Source of the DNA: CAYGWX01 sp964353855 [NCBI: uncultured bacterium]
GTDB lineage: Bacteria > Edwardsbacteria > CAYGWX01
DNA length: 64,000 nucleotides
NCBI GenBank assembly: GCA_964353855.1
Contig: CAYGWX010000008.1
Coordinates: forward strand, 4,955-68,954
Direction of reading: 5' to 3'
Position 1 is the first letter of the stretch. Each line of letters starts with the position of its first letter. Shown here in pieces: positions 41,753 to 50,417 of this stretch. The notes under the pieces are model-generated. The model worked only from the letters and a program-made list of their open reading frames with translations. It had not been told where the DNA came from and did not search any database. Made by a program: the position numbers and the translations under genes.

Positions 41753-44251
41753 ACGGCGAACATCGCGGCGATAAAAAGCAAGGCGGCGGAGCTCTTCCAG
41801 AAGGGGGATTACGAGAAGGCCATCAAGGAGTACGAGCGGGCCTTAGAGATCGAGCCCACCGACGCCATCATCTACAACAACATCGGAGACAGCTACCTCA
41901 AGCTGGGCAAGTCCGAGGAGGCGATCAAGGCCTACGAGAAGGCCGCGGAGGTCTACTCCAACGACGCCCTGTACAACAACGCGACCGCCGTCTGCAAGAA
42001 GATCCTGCGCATCACCCGGGAGAACCCCGGGGTGTTCTGGCGCCTCGCCGAGCTCTACGCCCACCAAGGCCTCACCAATGACGCGATCAACAACTGGGTC
42101 CAATACGCCGAGATGGTCCAGAGGGCCGGGAACCTGGACGGGGTGCTCAACGCCTATCAGAAGATCGTGGAGTTGTCGCCCCGCAATGTGGACATCCGGG
42201 GCAAGCTGGCCGACCTGTATGCCACCCAGGGGAAGACCGAGGACGCCGAGCGGGAGCTAAAAGCGGTCGCCGCCTTCTACCAGGAGCACGGCCGGACCCA
42301 CGAGGCCGAGGCCGTGGAGGCCAAGATCCGCAAGCTGACCGGAGCCGAGCCGCCTCCACCCCCTCCTGTTGAAACCCCCAAACCCCAGCCGGCCGAGGTG
42401 CCCCCTACCGCATTCGCTCCTCCCCCGGGGTTCGTTTCCTCCGGCATTTCGTTTGAATCCCTGTTCCCGGAGGTCGCCGCGCCCCCCGAAGCCAAGAGTC
42501 CGGACGTGACCATCGAAGAGGCTCCCGGGGAACAGGCGAAAGCTGCAGGGACCAAGATCGACGAAGTTTTTGCCGCGAAGTTCGGGGAGGAAAAAAGGGT
42601 CAAACCCGAGGAAGCCGCCCCGGAGAAGCCTTCGGAGGACTGGGCCGTGAGTGTGGAATTGGGCGAGCTTTTGTTGGACATCGGTTCCACGCAGGAGGCC
42701 ACGGAGCAGTTCCACAGGGCCGCCGAGGGCTATTTCAATGCCGGCAACCTGGAGAAGGCGCAGGTCCTTTACCGCCGGATCACCGAGCTTCAGCCTCTGG
42801 AGATCCGCACCCGCCAGAAGCTGGTTGAGATCGCCCTGAAGAGGGAGAGTCGCGAGGACGGGATCGAAGCCTATCTCGGGCTGGCGGAATGCCTACTCCG
42901 CCGGGAGCGCAAGGAACAAGCGAAGTCGGTTTATCAGAAGGTCCTGGAGCTTGACCCCAAGAACGAGACAGCTTTAGAAAACCTCTCGCTCATCGCTCCC
43001 GCGGCTCCCGTGACAGCTCCAGAGGCTCATGAGGTGAAAGAAAGGGTCGAGGAGCCGGTTCCGCCCAAGGGGGTAACCCCGGTTGTGGTGAGGAAAGAGG
43101 CCCCCAAGGAACACGTTCCGCTTGCCCCAAGCCTCTTGGGTGGAGAGGAGGAACCATCCGGAGAAGAGTACGTTTCCCCGCCTGCGGTCAAGACAGCGGT
43201 TGAAATGCCTGAGGGGCCCGCTCCCCTGGCCCCCAGCCTGCTCTCCGAAGAGGAGAAGCCTCCCGAGGCCGGTGAGCCCATCGAGGCGGAGAAGGTCACC
43301 ATGGGTCGGGAGATCGTGGAGGGGGGCCGGAAGTCTCACGTCAAATTCTCGGTGGCCGAAACCGAACCTTCCGCCGCTTCCGAGGAATCCCTTTCCATCG
43401 GGGACATCATCGAGGAGTTCAAGGAGGGGGTCTTCAAGACCGTCTCCCAGGAGGACTACGCCAGCCACTACGAGCTGGGGATCGCCTATAAGGAGATGGG
43501 GCTTCTCGAGGAGTCGATCATGGAGTTCCAGATCGCGTCCAAGGGCCAGGCCGAGAAACTGAAAGCTCTGGAGATGCTCGGCATCTGTTTCCTGGAGAAA
43601 GAAGAGCCCCAGTTCGCGGTCCGTCAATTCGAGCAGGGATTGGCGGTTCCGGGCCACGATCCTGAGCAGTACCTCGGCATGCATTACCACATGGCCACAG
43701 CCTGCGAACGGCTCGATGACCTCGAGAACGCCGTGAAGCATCTCGACGAGGTCTATCTCGTGGATGCCAAGTTCATGGACACGGCGGCCCGGCTCAAAGC
43801 CTTGAAGGCCAAGCTCAAGAAAGCTCACCCGAAGCCGAAAGCTTCGGTGACCGCGGAAGCCGAGGCCCGTTTGGACGAGATCCTGACCGAGATGCCCGCC
43901 CCGGCAACGGCCCCAATTCAGGAAGCGCAGGTTCCTGTTCCCGAACCCGTGCCTGCGACTGCGGAGACCCTTGAAGCGTCGCCCGTGCCGCCCGAGGAAG
44001 TTCCAGCCGAAGAGTTCCTTTCTTCGGTGCACGAGATGCTGAAGACCGCGGCGGAAGCCCCTCAGCCTGCCCCTGCCGCCGAGGTGTTAGAGGAGATGCC
44101 GCCTGCAGAAATGCCCCAGCCCGAGGCCGAGGTCCCTCCTCCGAGCCCCGAGCCCTCTCCGGAGCCCGAGCCGGAGCCCGCTCCCGAGCCTCCTGCTCCG
44201 GAGAAACCCAAGCCCGAAGCTCCGAAGAAACGCAAGATCTCTTACGTATGA
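41753..44251 (+). CDS. Large TPR protein with apparent non-canonical ACG start
   Basis: The frame carries TPR-like sequence from about 41753 (IKSKAAELFQKGDYEKAIKE) although the first ATG/GTG/TTG in frame is much later. A perfect AAGGAGGTGA at 41736-41745 precedes ACG 41753 by about ten bases, so ACG (one transition from ATG) is the best start, giving about 832 residues. There are N-terminal TPR units (1-190), a Pro-rich linker, a middle TPR block (300-400), another linker, a C-terminal TPR block (560-700), and a long acidic Pro tail (PEPSPEPEPEPAPEPPAP) ending KKRKISYV. Cytoplasmic or membrane-associated scaffold; function unknown. Confidence 0.78.
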   Translation, partial: TANIAAIKSKAAELFQKGDYEKAIKEYERALEIEPTDAIIYNNIGDSYLKLGKSEEAIKAYEKAAEVYSNDALYNNATAVCKKILRITRENPGVFWRLAELYAHQGLTNDAINNWVQYAEMVQRAGNLDGVLNAYQKIVELSPRNVDIRGKLADLYATQGKTEDAERELKAVAAFYQEHGRTHEAEAVEAKIRKLTGAEPPPPPPVETPKPQPAEVPPTAFAPPPGFVSSGISFESLFPEVAAPPEAKSPDVTIEEAPGEQAKAAGTKIDEVFAAKFGEEKRVKPEEAAPEKPSEDWAVSVELGELLLDIGSTQEATEQFHRAAEGYFNAGNLEKAQVLYRRITELQPLEIRTRQKLVEIALKRESREDGIEAYLGLAECLLRRERKEQAKSVYQKVLELDPKNETALENLSLIAPAAPVTAPEAHEVKERVEEPVPPKGVTPVVVRKEAPKEHVPLAPSLLGGEEEPSGEEYVSPPAVKTAVEMPEGPAPLAPSLLSEEEKPPEAGEPIEAEKVTMGREIVEGGRKSHVKFSVAETEPSAASEESLSIGDIIEEFKEGVFKTVSQEDYASHYELGIAYKEMGLLEESIMEFQIASKGQAEKLKALEMLGICFLEKEEPQFAVRQFEQGLAVPGHDPEQYLGMHYHMATACERLDDLENAVKHLDEVYLVDAKFMDTAARLKALKAKLKKAHPKPKASVTAEAEARLDEILTEMPAPATAPIQEAQVPVPEPVPATAETLEASPVPPEEVPAEEFLSSVHEMLKTAAEAPQPAPAAEVLEEMPPAEMPQPEAEVPPPSPEPSPEPEPEPAPEPPAPEKPKPEAPKKRKISYV

Positions 44252-44282
44252 AGGGCCTCTTCCGGCCTTTTCGCGAAAGCCT

Positions 44283-44311
44283 ACCCCCGATCATTGTCGG
44301 GGGCCTTTTTG
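44283..44311 (+). terminator. Rho-independent terminator
   Basis: CCCCCGA-TCATTG-TCGGGGG then CCTTTTTG. It separates the TPR gene from the HD-GYP gene. Confidence 0.8.
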
Positions 44312-44321
44312 CTGGCCTCGG

Positions 44322-45365
44322 ATGAAGGATAAACTGATTTCGTCGAACGGCTCGGATCCGGCTTCCCGCGAGGCAGAGAACCTTGCCGGGGAGAGGCCCG
44401 GACGGATCCTGGTCGTGGATGATGACGAGCACGTCCGTAAGTCCCTGGCAGAGTTCCTGAGGCTGGACGGCCACGAGGTGGTCATGGCCTCGGATGGAGA
44501 ACAAGCCTTGGACGAGGTGGCCAAAGACCCCCCCGACCTTCTGCTTCTGGACCTGATGATGCCCGGGATGGATGGGCTGGAGGTCTGCCGCAGACTGAAG
44601 GCCATGGACTCCACCCGCCTCATCCCCATCGTCATGGTCACGGCTTTGCAGGACCGGGGAACCAAGGTGAAGGCCCTGGAGGCCGGGACCGATGATTTCC
44701 TCGGCAAGCCTTTCAACAGGGTCGAGCTCCAGGCCCGGGTCCGCTCCCTGCTGCGGCTCAAGCGCTATACCGATGAGCTGGAGAGCGTGGAGTCCGTGCT
44801 CTTCTCCCTGGCCCGCAGCGTGGAAGCGAAAGACGCCTATACCGGCGATCACTGCGGCCGGCTCTCGGCCTACTCCCTCGCCCTGGGGAGATGGGCCGGC
44901 CTCTCCCGGGAGAAGCTCAAGGCCCTGGAGCGGGGCGCGATCCTGCACGACATCGGAAAGGTGGCGATCGCGGATGCCATTCTGCTCAAGCCCGGCGGGC
45001 TCACCCCGGAGGAGTTCGAGGCCATGAAACAGCATACCCTGATCGGCGAACGCATCTGCCAGCCCCTCCGCAGCCTCAGGTTCGTGCTCCCGATCATCCG
45101 CTCCCACCACGAACGCCTGGACGGCAGCGGGTATCCCGACGGCCTGTCCCGGGACGCGATCCCGATTACCGCGCGGGTCCTCCAGATCGCGGACATCTAT
45201 GACGCCCTGACTACGAGGCGTCCGTATAAATCAGCCTGCTCCTCGGAAGAGGCCTTCGAGATCCTGCGGTCCGAGGTGAAGAAGGGCTGGCGCGAGGAGC
45301 AGCTCGTGGAGGGACTCTACGAGGTGCTTCGCATGGAGGGGAACCGGGGAGAGATTTTGATATAG
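44322..45365 (+). CDS. Response regulator with HD-GYP cyclic-di-GMP phosphodiesterase domain
   Basis: A 347-residue protein with a complete receiver domain: ILVVDDDEHVRKSL (acidic pair), LLLLDLMMPGMDGLE (phosphoacceptor Asp) and DDFLGKPFN (Lys). The HD-GYP domain follows a helical linker: HSGRL-like HCGRLSAYSLALG, LHDIGKVAI, IRSHHERLDGSGYPDGL and LQIADIYDALTTRRPY. It should lower c-di-GMP on phosphorylation. Unlike the paralogue at 8655, its receiver is intact. The first possible ATG at 44322 was taken. Confidence 0.92.
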   Translation: MKDKLISSNGSDPASREAENLAGERPGRILVVDDDEHVRKSLAEFLRLDGHEVVMASDGEQALDEVAKDPPDLLLLDLMMPGMDGLEVCRRLKAMDSTRLIPIVMVTALQDRGTKVKALEAGTDDFLGKPFNRVELQARVRSLLRLKRYTDELESVESVLFSLARSVEAKDAYTGDHCGRLSAYSLALGRWAGLSREKLKALERGAILHDIGKVAIADAILLKPGGLTPEEFEAMKQHTLIGERICQPLRSLRFVLPIIRSHHERLDGSGYPDGLSRDAIPITARVLQIADIYDALTTRRPYKSACSSEEAFEILRSEVKKGWREEQLVEGLYEVLRMEGNRGEILI

Positions 45366-45397
45366 CGAGGTTTTTCAGAGATCTACGGGGTCGCAAT

Positions 45398-45436
45398 AAA
45401 GGCAGGATCCTCTGATCCCGCCCTTTTTCTTTTGGC
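45398..45436 (+). terminator. Rho-independent terminator after the HD-GYP gene
   Basis: GGCAGGATC-CTCT-GATCCCGCC followed by CTTTTTCTTTT. Confidence 0.75.
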
Positions 45437-45484
45437 TTTCGCTTTCTGCCTACGGGCTTCTGTTTTAGGTTCTTTCCGGCCCGG

Positions 45485-45888
45485 AGCGGGACGTGTGCAG
45501 GCCGTTACTTTAACTGCCGCGCCTAGGTAAGGCCGACAAAGCTCAGTTACGGCAAAATGCCCTCATAGGGGGAGGGCCGACAAAGCTCCACAACCCGGGA
45601 GGTGTTTCCAACCACTTCACGCGCACATCACGCCCACCTCACGCCCACCTCACGCCCTCCCCACACCTTGTAACAGGAAAACACGGCTATGGGTGTGTTT
45701 TTATCTATAAAAAGGTATCAGTTGGCATACCTGCTTTAACAGGCTGGACGTAAGGGCCACGATGACAAGCTGATACAATCCCCCGACCTGTTTTAGCTCA
45801 GGAATCGTCAGGGGAGGCGCTGTATTACCCCATCGAAAGCCTGAGGAGCCTTATTTCCATCCCGGACTCAGCAATTCACAAAAGGTGC
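45485..45888. repeat. Repeat element E3: two CCGACAAAGCTC words plus four 11-bp direct repeats; no gene seen
   Basis: CCGACAAAGCTC occurs at 45533 and 45577; the first copy extends to the 17-base word shared with 6141-6157. 45613-45656 contains CACTTCACGCG, CACATCACGCC, CACCTCACGCC and CACCTCACGCC in perfect 11-base register. Further on are GGTATC/GATACC-like and CCTG-TTTAA-CAGG inverted words and GGACGTAAG, also present in E1 at 6127. A 90-codon minus-strand frame at its end overlaps a promoter and is unlikely to be real. Confidence 0.65.
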
Positions 45889-45917
45889 TTGACATTCCGT
45901 TCCTAAAATCGTATAAT
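45889..45917 (+). promoter_or_regulatory. Consensus promoter of the 14-repeat secreted protein
   Basis: TTGACA, exactly 17 bases and TATAAT (45912-45917): a perfect sigma-70 consensus. The leader to ATG 46047 is about 120 bases. Confidence 0.9.
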
Positions 45918-46046
45918 ATCTCTGTTGGAAAGGAATTCAAGAGCCGGGGAACGAGCCGCTTTATTTGTTTGGCCCATCGCCGGCCATCTTTCCCTTTCCG
46001 CATATCGAATGCCAGCCCCAAAGCCCTCATCAAACGGAGGTGACGC

Positions 46047-48143
46047 ATGCGTTTATTAAGATTTTCGCTGGGACTGTTCCTGGGGGTAGCGATCCCCGGC
46101 CTGGCGTCTGCCGGGTGGTACAACCAGACCCCGTTCAGGTCTCCTTACGCGTTTCACTCGGTTCAGTTTCCGGGGAATGTCACCACCGGATACACCGTCG
46201 GATTCCAGGGCGCCATCCTGAAAACCACGAACGGCGGATCCAACTGGTCTGTCCTGCCCAGCGGAACCCCCCAAAGCCTGAACTGCGCCTCTTTCCCGGT
46301 GGACGTCCAGACCGGTTACGCCGTCGGGGATTCGGGCGTCTGCATCAAGACCACGGACAGCGGGGGGACCTGGACGATCCACAACACGGGCACCCAAAAC
46401 ATGCTCTACGGAGTCAGTTTCCCCCCGGGGAACCTCCAGACCGGATATGCCGTGGGACTGAACGGCACCATCGTCAAGACCACGGACGGCGGGGTCAGCT
46501 GGGTGCCCCAGAACTCGGGCACCCCGTATTATCTCCTCTCAGTCCATTTCCCGGTGGATGCGAACACCGGCTACGCCTCCTCGAACAACGGCCTGGTCGT
46601 GAAGACCACCAATGGCGGGGCCAACTGGGCCCTGCTGACCACCAGCACGCCCAACTGGCTGGGAGCGATCTATTTCCCGGGGAACACCCAGACCGGCTAT
46701 GCCGCGGGAGGGAACGGCACGATCATCAAGACCACGAACGGGGGAGCGAACTGGGTCACGCAGAACTCCAACGTGGCCAACGCGATCTACGGGGTCTATT
46801 TCCTGGACGTCAACACCGGGTATTTTGTGGGGGCGCTCGGAAACATCTGCAAGACCACGGACGGCGGGACGAACTGGGTCTGGCAGGACTCGGGCACCAA
46901 CTTCTTCCTCTGGGGGGTACACTTCCCGCTGGATGCCCAGACCGGTTACGCCGTGGGGGTGAACGGCGCCATCCGCAAGACCACGGACGGCGGGGCCACC
47001 TGGCTCCTGCAAGCCAACCTCAAATTCCGGGACTTTTACTTCGTCCAATTCCCGGTGGATGACCAGACCGGGTATGTCGGAGGGCAGACGGACAGCCTGT
47101 ACAAGACCACGGACAGGGGGGCCGATTGGAGGACCCAGGTCGCGGGCCCGGGAGGGGTAAGCCGTTTCCTGGCCTCGGCCTGTTTTCCGGTGGATCCCGT
47201 CACCGGCTACGCCGTGGGGAGTCAGGGTTCCATCGTGAAGACCACGAACGGCGGCTGGAACTGGACCCAGCTGTCCTCGGGCACCCTTCATCACCTTCGC
47301 TCGGTCCACTTTCCGACGAGCCCCCAGACCGGTTTCACCGTCGGGGACTCCGGCACCATCCTGAGGACCGTGGACGGGGGAGGGAGCTGGCTGGTGCAGA
47401 GCGCGGGAACGAACCAGGCTTTATACTCGGTCCAGTTTCCCTCGGATGCCCAGACCGGCTATGGCGTGGGTGCCGGCGGGACCATCCTCAAGACCACCAA
47501 CTCCGGGTCAAACTGGGCCTCCCAATCCAGCGGGACCGGCAACGTCCTTAACTCGGTCTGGTTCCCCCTGGACGCTTTGACCGGCTACGCCACAGGCGAG
47601 TTGGGCACGCTCTTAAAGACCACCAACGGCGGCGCCAACTGGGCTCCCCTGAGCTCGGGCACGACCCATGCCCTTCGCTCGGTGAATTTCCCCTCGGATG
47701 CCCAGACCGGGTACGTGGTGGGGGCTATGGGCACCATCCTCAAGACGACGGACGGGGGGACGACCTGGGGCCGCCAGGCCTCGGGCCTCCTCAACACCCT
47801 CAATGCTGTCCTGTTTCCGGTGAACGCCCAGACCGGGTTCGCGGTGGGGGATTCAGGAACCCTCCTGAGGACTTCGGATGGCGGCGGGGTAGGGGTGGAG
47901 GAAGAAAGCGGCCAGGGCCTGCGGGTCCTGAACCAAACCCTCGTAACCGTCCCCAATCCATTCGTAGCCTACGCCACGGTCCCGGGACATGAGTCCGAAC
48001 GTTTCGTCCTCTACGACATCTCCGGACGCCGGGTCGGAACCTACAAAGGCGTCCGCATCGGAGAGGGTCTCACTGCCGGTGTGTACTTCCTGAGACTCGA
48101 GGGCAAATCCTCCCGCCCGGTGAGGATCGTCAAGGTGAGATAA
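46047..48143 (+). CDS. Secreted Ycf48-like protein with 14 repeats and T9SS-type C-terminal domain
   Basis: A 698-residue protein: signal peptide (LGLFLGVAIPGLASAG), 14 repeats of about 42 residues (FPxDAQTGYAVGxxGTIxKTTDGGxNW), then a sorting domain (VPNPFVAYATVPGHESERF, LYDISGRRVGTYKG, GVYFLRLEG...RIVKVR). Fourteen is exactly twice the seven repeats of the protein at 13799, suggesting two seven-bladed propellers. Expected at the cell surface. A perfect promoter lies upstream and a long hairpin downstream, so it is a single-gene unit. Binding partner unknown. Confidence 0.88.
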   Translation: MRLLRFSLGLFLGVAIPGLASAGWYNQTPFRSPYAFHSVQFPGNVTTGYTVGFQGAILKTTNGGSNWSVLPSGTPQSLNCASFPVDVQTGYAVGDSGVCIKTTDSGGTWTIHNTGTQNMLYGVSFPPGNLQTGYAVGLNGTIVKTTDGGVSWVPQNSGTPYYLLSVHFPVDANTGYASSNNGLVVKTTNGGANWALLTTSTPNWLGAIYFPGNTQTGYAAGGNGTIIKTTNGGANWVTQNSNVANAIYGVYFLDVNTGYFVGALGNICKTTDGGTNWVWQDSGTNFFLWGVHFPLDAQTGYAVGVNGAIRKTTDGGATWLLQANLKFRDFYFVQFPVDDQTGYVGGQTDSLYKTTDRGADWRTQVAGPGGVSRFLASACFPVDPVTGYAVGSQGSIVKTTNGGWNWTQLSSGTLHHLRSVHFPTSPQTGFTVGDSGTILRTVDGGGSWLVQSAGTNQALYSVQFPSDAQTGYGVGAGGTILKTTNSGSNWASQSSGTGNVLNSVWFPLDALTGYATGELGTLLKTTNGGANWAPLSSGTTHALRSVNFPSDAQTGYVVGAMGTILKTTDGGTTWGRQASGLLNTLNAVLFPVNAQTGFAVGDSGTLLRTSDGGGVGVEEESGQGLRVLNQTLVTVPNPFVAYATVPGHESERFVLYDISGRRVGTYKGVRIGEGLTAGVYFLRLEGKSSRPVRIVKVR

Positions 48144-48168
48144 GGCTGGAAAGACGTTCCGGTTGCGG

Positions 48169-48208
48169 TCAAAGGGGCGGGATCTTAAGAGGATCCCGCC
48201 CCTTTGAC
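48169..48208 (+). terminator. Long perfect hairpin, terminator-like
   Basis: TCAAAGGGGCGGGATC and GATCCCGCCCCTTTGA pair over about 15 bp around TTAAGAG. No T-tract, but placed between two transcription units. Confidence 0.65.
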
Positions 48209-48229
48209 ATCGTTTTGCTGACGGAAGGC

Positions 48230-48258
48230 TTGAAAAACCCGAATTATTTATGTATAAT
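48230..48258 (+). promoter_or_regulatory. Promoter of the barrel-cytochrome operon
   Basis: TTGAAA, 17 bases and TATAAT (48253-48258). ATG 48265 follows the -10 box after six bases, implying a leaderless mRNA. Confidence 0.75.
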
Positions 48259-48264
48259 TGCCCC

Positions 48265-49500
48265 ATGCGCAGGATGAAAGGATTCTGGCCGCTCGCTGGG
48301 CTCTTAGCCTTCTCCCTTTTACTGGCAGGAATCGCCGGGGCCGGACAAATATCCGGCCAGGCGGGATTAGCCCTCTACGATTATCAATCCCAGGTTCCTG
48401 ATACCATAGGCTCCTCCCAACCGACCGCATCCAATCATCTTATTTCCAGCCAAGTCCTCAACCTGGACATCCGTGATATCGGGACGTACGGGCTCACCTT
48501 CCATGCGTTCCTGCGGAATACGAACCGTCTGGCCCCCTCGGATTCCACGGGCAGTTTTTTCCGGCTCTACGGCGCCTACCTGGACTACCGCCGGGCCGGC
48601 GCTCCTTTTCATCTCCGGGCCGGGAGGCAGTACGCCGTGGTCGGGATCGCCAGCGGAACGATGGACGGGCTTAAGGCCCGTTACGACCTTAACCGGCGTG
48701 TTTCGCTGACCGGGTTCGCCGGCCTGGAATCCCCCTCCGATTCCCTGAGGGCCTCCTCCTGGAAGGACGGGGGCATGGCGGGAGCAGAGGTCTCCCTGAG
48801 GTTGCCCCGGGAGAGTTATCTCTCCCTTTCCGGATGGCAGTTGAACCGGTATGGCGCGCTGGCCAAGCGAAGGGTGGGGGGAGATTGGGTCACCGGGATG
48901 GTTCCGGGGACCGACCTTTCGGGCCACTTAGAGGGGGACCTGATCAAAAACCGCCTTCATCGCGCGGTTTGGCGGGCGGAGTACCATTCCTGGCAGAGGT
49001 TTTCGCTCTTCGCACGATATGAGTATCGCAAGCCGGTCTTCGGCGAGGGCTCGATCTTCAATACGTTCCAAATCTCGTCCAACCAGGAGGCCGGGGCCGG
49101 GCTGAGCCTCAAGGCGTGGAGGGGCCTGTCTTTGTCCGGGGAAGCCGCCAGGGAGTTCTTCGACAGCGACCGCGCCAACCGCTTATCCCTCACCGCCCAG
49201 TCCGGGCGAGGTTCGATCGCCTATATCCGCCGAACCGGTTGGAGCAGGCGCTCCTGGGACCTCGCCCTGAATGGAGACCGCCCCCTGAGCGACCGGGTGG
49301 ATGTCGGGGCGACGTTCAATTACACGAAGTACGAAGACCGGGCCGATCCCGCGATCCTGGATTACACCTTCACCGGGATCGCCCGACTGGGTTTCAGGAT
49401 CTCGAAAGGACTCCTGATCACCACGGATGTCGAGAACCTGGTGAACCCGAATTACCTCCAGAACACCCGGTTCCTGGTCCGGGCGTTGTACGATTTTTAG
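48265..49500 (+). CDS. Outer-membrane beta-barrel protein next to multihaem cytochromes
   Basis: A 411-residue protein with a signal peptide (PLAGLLAFSLLLAGIAGAG) and alternating amphipathic strands to the C-terminus, ending ...TRFLVRALYDF with terminal Phe as in outer-membrane barrels. An earlier in-frame ATG (48250) would lie upstream of the -10 box, so ATG 48265 or 48274 is the real start. It resembles porin-like proteins in strand pattern but I cannot place it in a named family. Followed within 10-20 bases by two multihaem cytochrome genes, so it may be the barrel of a porin-cytochrome conduit carrying electrons across the outer membrane (inference from gene order). Confidence 0.75.
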   Translation: MRRMKGFWPLAGLLAFSLLLAGIAGAGQISGQAGLALYDYQSQVPDTIGSSQPTASNHLISSQVLNLDIRDIGTYGLTFHAFLRNTNRLAPSDSTGSFFRLYGAYLDYRRAGAPFHLRAGRQYAVVGIASGTMDGLKARYDLNRRVSLTGFAGLESPSDSLRASSWKDGGMAGAEVSLRLPRESYLSLSGWQLNRYGALAKRRVGGDWVTGMVPGTDLSGHLEGDLIKNRLHRAVWRAEYHSWQRFSLFARYEYRKPVFGEGSIFNTFQISSNQEAGAGLSLKAWRGLSLSGEAAREFFDSDRANRLSLTAQSGRGSIAYIRRTGWSRRSWDLALNGDRPLSDRVDVGATFNYTKYEDRADPAILDYTFTGIARLGFRISKGLLITTDVENLVNPNYLQNTRFLVRALYDF

Positions 49501-49507
49501 CGTCTTT

Positions 49508-50398
49508 ATGGATTCCTTTTCACGAAGGCAGTTGTGTTTGCTTTTGATTTTGCTCCCGGGACTCGCCCTCTCAGGTTGGGCCGGGCATCGGGTACCGCGC
49601 AATTCCCATAAGCTTCACGCCGACCAGGGAATGGACTGCACGGCCTGCCATCCCAACATCGAAGAGAGCACCCTGGCCTCGGACGATAACTCCCCCAGGA
49701 TGAAGACCGAGTGCCAACCCTGCCACGCGGACTGGATGGACAAAAAAGAATGCGACCGCTGCCACTATAAACCCGTGGATTCCACGACCCAGGCGCCCTA
49801 CGAGAACGAGATCCCGAACTACCACCTGAGCCACAAGGTGCATTTCGCCGAGCAGAAGATGGCCTGTAAGGACTGCCACCCGAACGGGGAAACCGTGGAT
49901 TACGGCGTGCTTGTCACCACCTCCAAGAAGGCCTCCTGCCTGACCTGCCATGATGACCGGAAATCGTCTTCGGCCTGCGCTTACTGCCATCCCGTCATCC
50001 CCTGGCCCCAGACGCATAATGCCTCCTGGCGTAAGACCCACGGAATCCGGGCAAGGGCGAACCCGGCTGATTGTCAGACCTGCCATCCCAGGGAGGACTC
50101 CTGCCTGGTCTGCCACCGGTCCGGGAACGAGCGACCGGCCAGCCACGACCGCAACTACGTCTATAGCCACTGGCAGAGCGCGCGGGGCAAGGAGAACAAT
50201 TGCGCCACCTGTCACGATACCCGGACGTTCTGCCAGCCCTGTCACATTACGACGGCGAGCATCCAGCCCCGCTCCCACGTGTCCTTCGACTGGGTCCCGA
50301 GCGGGCACGTCCGCCAAGCCCGGATGGACCTGGAGCGATGCGCATCCTGCCACGACACCCGAAGCCCGGATTGTCTGAGATGTCACAAGAACCGATAG
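49508..50398 (+). CDS. 12-haem c-type cytochrome
   Basis: A 296-residue secreted protein with 12 CXXCH haem-attachment motifs (CTACH, CQPCH, CDRCH, CKDCH, CLTCH, CAYCH, CQTCH, CLVCH, CATCH, CQPCH, CASCH, CLRCH). The N-terminus is a signal peptide (LCLLLILLPGLALSGWAGH). Additional histidines (NSHKLHADQGMD, YHLSHKVHFAEQK) can be distal ligands. The early part resembles class III/NrfH-like cytochromes. Located between the barrel protein and a second multihaem lipoprotein, it should transfer electrons in the periplasm or within a barrel. Confidence 0.93.
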   Translation: MDSFSRRQLCLLLILLPGLALSGWAGHRVPRNSHKLHADQGMDCTACHPNIEESTLASDDNSPRMKTECQPCHADWMDKKECDRCHYKPVDSTTQAPYENEIPNYHLSHKVHFAEQKMACKDCHPNGETVDYGVLVTTSKKASCLTCHDDRKSSSACAYCHPVIPWPQTHNASWRKTHGIRARANPADCQTCHPREDSCLVCHRSGNERPASHDRNYVYSHWQSARGKENNCATCHDTRTFCQPCHITTASIQPRSHVSFDWVPSGHVRQARMDLERCASCHDTRSPDCLRCHKNR

Positions 50399-50417
50399 CC
50401 GGCAGGAGGGCAGGGCC

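Noticed and set aside
45851-46123. 90-codon minus-strand frame
   Set aside because: It overlaps a perfect plus-strand promoter and the signal peptide of the 14-repeat gene.
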